Shown: piece by piece, positions 1-6,626 of the stretch
Layout: every line of letters begins with the position of its first letter
Numbering within the stretch: position 1 is the stretch's first letter
From: Hepatocystis sp. ex Piliocolobus tephrosceles
Taxonomy: Eukaryota > Apicomplexa > Aconoidasida > Haemosporida > Plasmodiidae
Direction of reading: 5' to 3'
Length of the DNA stretch: 18,469 nucleotides
Assembly: GCA_902459845.2 (NCBI GenBank)
Contig: CABPSV020000257.1
Coordinates: forward strand, 2,501 to 20,969
Made by a program: the position numbers and the translations under genes
Notes under the pieces: generated by a model
Databases searched by the model: none
Told to the model about the DNA's origin: nothing
Seen by the model: the letters and a program-made list of their open reading frames with translations, nothing else

Positions 1-1192
1 ATAAAAAATTTATTGAATATATAAATAAAAAAAATGGTTTATTAAAAAATGATATTAACATACATAAAATATTAACAAATAATTATTTTACTGTAAAAAT
101 TTTAAATAAAGGATATTGGCCAGCATTCGATAAATTATCTATGAAAATAAATAACGAATTTAATAAATATATTCTATTATTTGAAGAATATTATAAATCA
201 GATACAAAAAATAAAAAATTAGATTGGGTTTATGAAGTAAGTGAAGTTATAATTGAATATACTATTAACGAAAAAGATTATTTTTTATATTGTAATCTGG
301 TTAATGCTCATGTTTTTTTACTATTCAATAAATATGATTTTATAAATTATAATATTGTACAAAATGAATTAAATATCAATCTTAAAACTTTTACAGATAA
401 TATATATTCATCTTTATATATGTATCATTTAATTTATACTACTGATGAAGAAGTTAATTGGAGTACTTCTAATTTTTATATAAACAAAAAATTTAATTAT
501 TCTTATAAAAATGTTTATATAAAAAAAACAACTGCACTGTTATCGAAAGAACAAGAAAAAGCCAAAGAAGATAGAGGTTTGGCCATAGAAGCCGCTATTG
601 TTCGGGTTATGAAAGTACACAAAAAGTTATTTTATGACCAAATATTTGATTACGTAAAAAATGCCTTATCCACCTTTGCACCAACTAACAAGGTAAAAAA
701 AAAAAAAAAATAAAAAAAAATAAAATGAGCGGATATCACACGCTTTATTTTTATTTGCTTTTTTTTTTTAAAACCACAATTTTCTCATTTGTTTATGTTG
801 TATATATTTTTTGTTTTTATGTTTAAAAATATGCACGGTGTTACAATACTTAATTTAGTATAAGAAGCGGTGCGTAGCACGTGTATAAATGTATAAGTGT
901 AAAACTTGTAAAACTTGTAAAACTTGTAGAAGTGTGATTGTGCACATTAAAATAATTATTTGTATTTACATATGTATGCATATGTACATACATATCCATA
1001 CATATCCATACATATCCATATATATCCATATATATCCATATATATCCATATATATCCATATATATTCATATATATCCATATTTTGTTCTTTTTTTGGCTC
1101 TTTAGGTTATTGAAAAAAAAATAGACTTATTGGTTGATAGAGAGTATATTCAGAAGGAGGAGAATAGTCAACTTTATATATATATACCATAA
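1..1192 (+). CDS. CUL1: Cullin (probably cullin-1), 3' part: two exons, 5' end outside window
   Basis: This is the C-terminal part of a cullin, the scaffold of cullin-RING ubiquitin ligases. The reading frame is open from base 3 and exons join 1-692 and 1106-1192, giving 230 + 28 residues. The segment ILNKGYWPAFDKLS matches the conserved cullin GYWP motif. Near the exon end EDRGLAIEAAIVRVMK is the neddylation signature; the lysine encoded at 612-614 aligns with the residue that receives NEDD8. The second exon reads VIEKKIDLLVDREYIQKEEN, the standard winged-helix (WHB) continuation after APTNK, which confirms the splice at AAG|GT..AG|GTT in phase 0. The protein ends in YIYIP, where most cullins end in Y-x-Y-L-A. 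The ATG at 141 is internal and is not the start. Cullin-1 rather than the second Plasmodium cullin is inferred from remembered gene order; family membership is secure. Confidence 0.93.
693..1105 (+). other. Cullin last intron (413 nt, GT-AG)
   Basis: The donor is CAAG|GTAAAAAA at 692/693 and the acceptor is GGCTCTTTAG|GTT at 1105/1106, preceded by a T-rich stretch. Both flanking exons are in phase 0 and encode contiguous cullin WHB sequence. The intron holds three 9-nt TAAAACTTG copies near 899-927, a GTGCAC hexamer at 940-945 and a 10-nt satellite at 991-1080. If it were not removed, translation would add VKKKKK and stop at 713. Confidence 0.9.
991..1080. repeat. 10-nt tandem repeat inside cullin intron
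   Basis: There are nine contiguous 10-nt units: three of CATATCCATA, then six of TATATCCATA, one of which is TATATTCATA. The two sub-variants are grouped in order, as expected from stepwise unit duplication. The array ends 25 nt before the acceptor AG, so it overlaps the usual branch-point and polypyrimidine zone. Confidence 0.9.
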
Positions 1193-1217
1193 AACGTTAT
1201 GAAAATATAAGCACACA

Positions 1218-1248
<31 letters not shown>

Positions 1249-1335
1249 AATAAAATTTATATATACATATGTATATATATATGTGTTTATATTAAGAAAA
1301 AATAATAGAAGAATTAAAATAATTGAATAAAACAG

Positions 1336-1366
<31 letters not shown>

Positions 1367-1389
1367 GTTTTCAAATGAGAAAAAATAGG

Positions 1390-1421
<32 letters not shown>

Positions 1422-1428
1422 ATTTTCA

Positions 1429-1442
1429 CCCCACCCACCCCC
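1429..1442. other. C-rich island (G-rich on - strand)
   Basis: The sequence CCCCACCCACCCCC contains 12 cytosines in 14 bases in a region of overwhelming A+T. On the - strand it reads as G5-T-G3-T-G4. It lies right after an A30 tract and about 240 nt past the cullin stop. Three G-runs are too few for a classical three-tetrad intramolecular quadruplex, but a two-tetrad, bulged or intermolecular form is possible. Confidence 0.7.
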
Positions 1443-1754
1443 TTAATTTTTGTTTTTCTTTATGCATATGCTAGAATTAATATTTCGTCATTAACTGTAA
1501 GCATTCGTAAATTTTTTTTTTATATTTGTGTTTAACTCTGTACATGCATATATATACGTATATGTGTATGTAATAATTATATGCACTTTTCAAGTTAAAA
1601 AAAAAACACAAAAGTGTATATATATATATATATATATATACCAAGTGATGTTTTTTAGACACACTCACACGTACTTACACATAAATATATTATATAACAT
1701 ATGTTTGATATGTAGGTACTAAATATAGTAATAACATTTTATTTTTTTTGTCTG

Positions 1755-1799
1755 TTTTATTTTTTATTTTTTATTTTTTATTTTTTATTTTTTTTTTTA
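1755..1799. repeat. Period-7 T-rich repeat (ATTTTTT)n
   Basis: Single A residues fall at 1759, 1766, 1773, 1780 and 1787, giving a strict 7-nt period in an otherwise pure T stretch. It is probably a slippage product within 3'-flanking DNA. Confidence 0.8.
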
Positions 1800-2015
1800 T
1801 TGCCATTTTATAATTTTTTTTTTAAATCCTTAATGTTTAAGTGCATTTCACTTATTATTGTAAAAATTAAAGTACATCTATCTTACTTATAGTTTTAAAA
1901 AAAACAAATGTACACATACGTACATACATACATGCATAAAATTTTGCATTTTTTTTTAACTTTAAGAATTTTTTTAGTAATTTTTTAGATAACAAATTTT
2001 AATAAGGTTAAAAAA

Positions 2016-2159
2016 ATAGGTAACTAAATAGGTAACTACATAGGTAACTAAATAGGTAACTAAATAGGTAACTAAATTGGTACCTAAATTGGTACCTAAA
2101 TTGGTACCTAATTTGGTACCTAAATTGGTAGATAATTATGTAGTTAAATCGGTAAACAA
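2016..2159. repeat. 12-nt tandem array in two subfamilies
   Basis: Ten clear 12-nt units span 2016-2135. Units 1-5 read ATAGGTAACTAA (one ends in C), units 6-9 read ATTGGTACCTAA or TTTGGTACCTAA, and unit 10 is ATTGGTAGATAA. Two decayed units follow up to about 2159 (TTATGTAGTTAA, ATCGGTAAACAA). The switch from GGTAAC to the palindromic GGTACC is abrupt, so this looks like two successive local amplifications. It lies in the convergent intergenic region. Confidence 0.92.
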
Positions 2160-2440
2160 AGATGGTAAGGGAAATAAATTAATTTATAAATGGTTGAGCA
2201 AATTTATATTTAGCACATATAAATATATGTTTACATTCTTAAAACAATAAACAAATTACGTAGTTTTATGTCTACACAATACTGCTTTCTCTTAAGAAGA
2301 CCATGCATCAACTGACAAACACACATATATATATATATATATAATGGTATATATAATGGTATAATTTTGTGTAACCGGGAGAAAACAATTAATATTGTGT
2401 GTTATGCTGTAATTTTGATAAAAAAAATTGACAACTAAAA

Positions 2441-2600
2441 AATAAAAAATAACAAATAAAAAGTAAAAAATAACAAATAAAAAGTAAAAAATAAATGATA
2501 AAAAATAAATGATAAAAAATAAATGATAAAAAATAAATGATAAAAAATAAATGATAAAAAATAAATGATAAAAAATAAAAGATAAAAAATAAAAGATAAA
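2441..2600. repeat. A-rich 14-nt / 21-nt tandem repeats downstream of carrier gene
   Basis: Two to three 21-nt units (AAAAAATAACAAATAAAAAGT) lead into roughly seven 14-nt units (AAAAAATAAATGAT), the last ones carrying AAAAGAT instead of AAATGAT. Read on the - strand this is T-rich sequence immediately 3' of the carrier stop, so it probably lies in the 3' UTR or terminator zone of that gene. Repetitive Phe/Ile/Tyr frames across it are artefacts. Confidence 0.85.
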
Positions 2601-2652
2601 AGTAACAAAACAAATGTATGTACGTGTCCATTGCTCATTACTTCCAACATGC

Positions 2653-4731
2653 TCACTCCTTCGCATGATTCAAATATTCAAAAATAAAAAAAAGTGTTCC
2701 ATTTTGTATACAGTTCCTTAATATGTGCATATTAATACCAGTATAGTATGATTTAATGCCTTCAAATTTCAATATATTAATAAAAACATTTAAAAAACCA
2801 TGGTTTTTTGTTTGTACCTGTTGTCTCATTTTTATTGTATATAAAGGATATGTTATCATAATTGCAGATAATTTTGATATAACTCCATATATAAATGGTA
2901 ATATTTTGTTTATATTATTTAATGAAGAAACATTTAATTTCCAATTTTTAGCACTAAGTAAATTTTCAATATAATCATTGGTAATATAATGTGCTAAACA
3001 TTCATATGTATAAAATTGTATTGCGACATGAGGGGTTAATAATAGGGATGTTAAGAATCCTTTATAAAATGAATGTAATTTTTCTTTTTTAAATATATCA
3101 TAAACAAATTGAAAATAATTTTTATAACTATAAATAACACTAGTTGCTTTTTTATTTTCTTCATTTTTAAATATATGTAAAATTTTATTATTAGTTAAAG
3201 GGGCTTTCATGTATAATATATATTTTCTATAAAATTTAGTACGATTTTTTTTAATGTAATTTTTTTTTATTTTTTTTCTTTCTTTAATAGACATAGTATA
3301 ATATTTATATGTAATATAATTATGTAATATTTTTTTTTTTATATTTTTATTTATAAATACTCCTTTTTTATAATTAATAAATGAAAGACAGTTATATTTA
3401 TGTTTCTTTTTCATACTTTTATTATATATAAAATTATTTTTATATTTACTAAATAAATTCAAATTTATATCTCTTAAGTTTTTATTTTGTCCATATTTTA
3501 TTTTTTTACTATTTTTACTAAATTTACTAATACACAATTTTAGTATGTTTGAAAAAAAATATATGGGGAGTTTTTTTTTTCTTGCAACAAATATTTGATA
3601 ATACTTAGATGTTATTCTGTTCTTATAATTTAAATACTTATAATTTAAATTAATAGTGCATTCTATTTTCGTTTTAATTAGCCATAGGGGGTGAAGGAAA
3701 CATACACTGATAATCGAACTAACACTGCTAGTGATAATATAGTATTTCATATTTTTATCTTTATTACTATGGTTGCTATTGTTATTGCCACTGCTATTAC
3801 CATTGCTATTGCTACTGATGTCGACACTTTCATATAGTACTTTTTTGTTTGATTTTTTTTTTTCTTTACTTATCTCTATAGAACCACTATTACATAGTTT
3901 CTGAATCCCATTCACGTCCATATCTGTTTTAATATTAACCGTACCTGCTAAAGAAATGTTTTCACTACCGTTTAAACTGTTTATATTATTTGGTATGCCA
4001 AAACTGGTATTACTTGACTTTCCTATCTGGTTACTATTAAATTTATAAATCGTATTCCTATTTAATGTATCATATATGGACATAAACAAGCCATGAGAAA
4101 TGCCAGTAGTAACTAAACTAGCCAATAAGCCACGATATATACTTTCTAGTTTTTCATTTTTTAAAATATAAAATAAATTATATTTATTATTATAATAATA
4201 AGGATATGAATTCTTATACATTCTATATATTTGTTTTCTTGTTTTTATTATATCTAATGGATGTAACACACATAAAACTAAAGCTGACGATAGCATATAG
4301 TTTAAAGTTCTTCTACCTACTTTTATATTTTCTTCATTATTTTTATTATTACTTACATTTTTATTATTACTTACATTTTTATTATTACTTACATTTTTAT
4401 TATTACTTACATTTTTATTATTACTTACATTTTTATTATTACCTACATTTTTATTATTACTTACATTTTTATTATTACTTACATTTTTATTATTACTTAC
4501 ATTTTTATTATTACTTACATTTTTATTATTACCTACATTTTTATTATTACCTACATTTTTATTATTACTTACATTTTTATTATTACTTACATTTTTATTA
4601 TTACTTACGTTTTTATTATTATCAGTTTTATTTTTTACAATTAAAGATTCTTCTTTATCATTTGGGCGTTTATTTTCAAATCTGCTAAAAAAATATTTTA
4701 TAAAATTGTCATCTTCATTTTTTATGTCCAT
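2653..4731 (-). CDS. Mitochondrial carrier family (SLC25-type) protein
   Basis: A complete single-exon gene of 692 aa. Carriers of this family are six-helix inner-membrane transporters made of three repeats, each marked PxxxxK/R. All three are visible: HPLDIIKTRKQ (P158, D160, K163), HPLWLIKTKIE (P348, W350, K353) and YPLYTIKMRQQ (P629, Y631, K634). Companion motifs YRGLLASL (about 199), YKGFLTSLL and YTGINMHILRN follow the matrix helices. The core is far above the usual 300 aa because of an Asn-rich N-terminal repeat (38-131), a Ser/Asn linker (about 230-327) and a Lys-rich insert of about 200 aa after the second signature. A tryptophan in the second signature is typical of pyrimidine-nucleotide, NAD, FAD and folate carriers, so that substrate group is a reasonable but unproven guess. 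The gene is divergent from EMC1 and convergent with the cullin gene. Confidence 0.88.
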   Translation of the reverse strand: MDIKNEDDNFIKYFFSRFENKRPNDKEESLIVKNKTDNNKNVSNNKNVSNNKNVSNNKNVGNNKNVGNNKNVSNNKNVSNNKNVSNNKNVSNNKNVGNNKNVSNNKNVSNNKNVSNNKNVSNNKNVSNNKNNEENIKVGRRTLNYMLSSALVLCVLHPLDIIKTRKQIYRMYKNSYPYYYNNKYNLFYILKNEKLESIYRGLLASLVTTGISHGLFMSIYDTLNRNTIYKFNSNQIGKSSNTSFGIPNNINSLNGSENISLAGTVNIKTDMDVNGIQKLCNSGSIEISKEKKKSNKKVLYESVDISSNSNGNSSGNNNSNHSNKDKNMKYYIITSSVSSIISVCFLHPLWLIKTKIECTINLNYKYLNYKNRITSKYYQIFVARKKKLPIYFFSNILKLCISKFSKNSKKIKYGQNKNLRDINLNLFSKYKNNFIYNKSMKKKHKYNCLSFINYKKGVFINKNIKKKILHNYITYKYYTMSIKERKKIKKNYIKKNRTKFYRKYILYMKAPLTNNKILHIFKNEENKKATSVIYSYKNYFQFVYDIFKKEKLHSFYKGFLTSLLLTPHVAIQFYTYECLAHYITNDYIENLLSAKNWKLNVSSLNNINKILPFIYGVISKLSAIMITYPLYTIKMRQQVQTKNHGFLNVFINILKFEGIKSYYTGINMHILRNCIQNGTLFFIFEYLNHAKE
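4339..4620 (-). repeat. 18-nt coding repeat (NNKNVS/G)n in carrier
   Basis: Fifteen full hexapeptide units plus NNKN occupy residues 38-131 of the carrier, ahead of the first membrane helix. The last residue is Ser in most units and Gly in three (units 4, 5 and 10), a single AGT/GGT change. The near identity at DNA level points to recent replication slippage. The sequence predicts no membrane or targeting function, and it keeps frame because the unit is a multiple of three. The opposite strand is open only because of this periodicity. Confidence 0.95.
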
Positions 4732-4880
4732 AGTAATTGAATGTTTAGCATTTTTTTATGTTGTTATTTCCAATGTCAATATAATTACTATTTCACGTAT
4801 TGTTTTATTTCACCATAAAAAGTTATAAATTTTATGACTAATATATATTTATAGTTTTTTTTTTTTTTTTTTTAATTTCC

Positions 4881-4922
4881 TAAGTTGTAAGTCGTAAGTT
4901 GTAAGTCGTAAGTTGTAAGTCG
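4881..4922. repeat. 7-nt array, alternating TAAGTTG / TAAGTCG
   Basis: Six perfect heptamers alternate strictly between TAAGTTG and TAAGTCG, so the true unit is a 14-mer repeated three times. It lies about 150-190 nt upstream of the carrier start codon, on that gene's promoter or 5'-UTR side. Confidence 0.93.
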
Positions 4923-5084
4923 TTTTTTCAATTTTTCACATCGTTTTTTTTCATATATGTCGTTTTTTTTTTTTTTTTTTTATTTAATTTGTTTTTTAGA
5001 AGTATATAGCGGTACAAACACGCTTTGAAAATGTAACATAATTTTGTTATTCAAAAACGTTTTATTATAAACTGAGTTGTTACA

Positions 5085-5126
<42 letters not shown>

Positions 5127-5352
5127 ACATATATGTATATACATATATAACAAGGAAGAAAATGTAGGTAGGGGGAAATATGACAAGGCATATAATTGCG
5201 GACGGCGGAGATAATATTGAAAAAATATTAGAAAAAAGTTAATTAAAATACAAAAACAAGGTAAATAAAATGAATGAAGATATGCATTACTGTGAAGTTG
5301 GCAAATTTAATAACTAGTGTTGTATTTTGTAAACCTTAAAAATATATGAGCT

Positions 5353-5389
<37 letters not shown>

Positions 5390-5704
5390 TTATATATGCA
5401 TAATGATGAATTTGTTTTAGGTACATACACTTATGAACAGATTTTATGTATACATTTCTCGCATGTATTTTATGTGTATAAACTTTTCTTATAATAGGCA
5501 AATCTCTTAAAGTTAAAATAAAAACGTTTTAATTAAATGCTAAAAACAAATAAGCAATATAAATGCATATATGTTAAGGAAGAGGAATTGATTTAGTTTT
5601 AACATTGTTCAAATACCACAATTTTAGCAAAATTTTTCGTACTTAATTGTGATCACTTTTTTTGTTCTTTTTTTTTTTTTTTTTATATACATATAAAGCA
5701 ATCG

Positions 5705-5752
<48 letters not shown>
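5705..5752. repeat. A48 homopolymer tract
   Basis: An uninterrupted run of 48 adenines sits in the middle of the divergent promoter region. Long poly(dA:dT) tracts disfavour nucleosomes and are frequent in Plasmodium promoters. The exact length is likely to vary between isolates and to be prone to assembly error. Confidence 0.9.
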
Positions 5753-5753
<1 letters not shown>

Positions 5754-6306
5754 GTTTTTTCTTTTTTATTTTATATATATGTGCTCCAATTTTGCATACT
5801 TTATGGATACTTTTAAACCCTATAATATTTACATGATTTTTTTATGATTATAAAAATATTTTATGTTTTTTTCTTTTTTTTTTTTTTTTAATAAATTTTA
5901 AAAATGTGGGTAAGAATTGTTGATACAATATATTTTGTAGATACAGATTGTGCTTTTTTCTTTTTTATATTATGTAACATAAAAATTTATTATTCAAATT
6001 TCAGCATAAATATGCATATATAAATATATTTATACATAACATACATATGTATTTATTTATATACTTTAAACATACAAAAGTGCAACATATTTCTTATTGC
6101 ATTCGTAAATAGTGACGATTATGTAAATAAGCATTATTATTTTATTTTATTTTATTTTATTTTTTTTGTGCGTTTTTTACCCTCATTAACTAAAAATCAC
6201 AAATTTTGTTTTACAATTACGTAACATTTTTTACTGGCGTATAAAAATGTGTACATAAACCTATACACGTATACATATTTATACATACATATACATGTTT
6301 ACATAC

Positions 6307-6320
6307 GTACATGCATGTAC
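6307..6320. promoter_or_regulatory. 14-bp perfect palindrome GTACATGCATGTAC
   Basis: The sequence equals its own reverse complement. It lies about 306 nt upstream of the EMC1 start codon and contains CATGCATG, which overlaps the TGCATG part of the TGCATGCA-type motif recognised by some Plasmodium AP2 factors. A role as a binding site is inference; nearby TACATA-type microsatellite sequence makes chance palindromes more likely. Confidence 0.4.
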
Positions 6321-6325
6321 AACTA

Positions 6326-6444
6326 CTAGTAATATAAAAAAATACCTAGTAATATAAAAAAATACCTAGTAATATAAAAAAATACCTAGTAATATAAAAA
6401 AATACCTAGCAATATAAAAAAATACCTAGTAATATAAAAAACAC
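6326..6444. repeat. 20-nt tandem array upstream of EMC1
   Basis: Six copies of CTAGTAATATAAAAAAATAC are present. Copy five has CTAGC and copy six is 19 nt with AACAC, followed by a decayed CTAGTTATG. The array begins 5 nt after the 14-bp palindrome and ends about 180 nt before the EMC1 ATG, so it is part of the EMC1 promoter or 5' UTR. Confidence 0.92.
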
Positions 6445-6484
6445 CTAGTTATGTTTTAAATATTTAGTTTAAAATAGTTAACTA

Positions 6485-6626
6485 AAAAAAAAAGGAAGAA
6501 ATTAAAACAGGAAGAAATTAAAAAAGAAAAAAAGAAGTTAAAAAAAAAAAAAAAAAAAGAAGTTAAAAAAAAAGGAAGAAGTTAAAAAAAAAGGAAGAAG
6601 TTAAAAAAAGAAAGAAAGAAGGAAAA
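6485..6626 (+). promoter_or_regulatory. Purine-rich leader directly upstream of EMC1 start
   Basis: About 140 nt are almost pure A and G on the coding strand, interrupted mainly by TT of a recurring GAAGTTAAAAAA-type unit with GGAAGAA blocks. It runs right up to GGAAAAATG at the EMC1 start. As RNA it would be an unstructured A/G-rich 5' leader; as DNA it is a polypurine-polypyrimidine tract. No ATG occurs in it, so the EMC1 ATG is the first after the tract begins. Confidence 0.6.

Larger units (their letters stand above)
1193..2652. other. Convergent intergenic region (cullin / carrier)
   Basis: These 1460 nt separate the 3' ends of the cullin gene (+) and the carrier gene (-), so they should hold both 3' UTRs and polyadenylation sites. 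I see no coding signal: short open frames here consist of homopolymer or TA/TACATA microsatellite translations. Contents are T25 at 1218-1242, T24 at 1336-1359, A30 at 1390-1419, a C-rich island at 1429-1442, a (TA)n run at about 1618-1640, a period-7 T/A repeat at 1755-1799, a 12-nt array at 2016-2135 and a 14-nt array at about 2441-2600. Confidence 0.8.
4732..6626. promoter_or_regulatory. Divergent intergenic region: shared promoter zone of carrier and EMC1
   Basis: These 1895 nt lie between two start codons on opposite strands, so both promoters and both 5' UTRs should be here. I cannot identify a transcription start site or TATA box with confidence in such A+T-rich DNA. Contents are T tracts near 4857-4873 and 4964-4981, a 7-nt array at 4881-4922, (TA)n runs near 5097-5121 and 5358-5382, a locally GC-richer patch at 5160-5220, A48 at 5705-5752, a TTTTA run near 6140-6163, a 14-bp palindrome at 6307-6320, a 20-nt array at 6326-6444 and a purine-rich leader at 6485-6626. 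Confidence 0.6.

Noticed and set aside
141..713. A separate 190-codon gene starting at the ATG at 141
   Set aside because: The frame is open upstream to the window start and encodes the conserved cullin GYWP region, and the final VKKKKK is intron sequence; it is an internal part of the cullin gene.
2016..2159. CRISPR-like array
   Set aside because: Units are contiguous 12-mers with no unique spacers; this is a eukaryotic satellite.
4206..4688. Plus-strand frame with repeated Phe-Tyr-Tyr-Tyr-Leu-His units
   Set aside because: It is the antisense of the 18-nt repeat in the carrier; no conserved domain, and the opposite strand carries clear carrier motifs.
5097..5121. TATA box or promoter at the (TA)n run
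   Set aside because: TA microsatellites occur throughout the intergenic DNA, so one run cannot be assigned as a promoter element.
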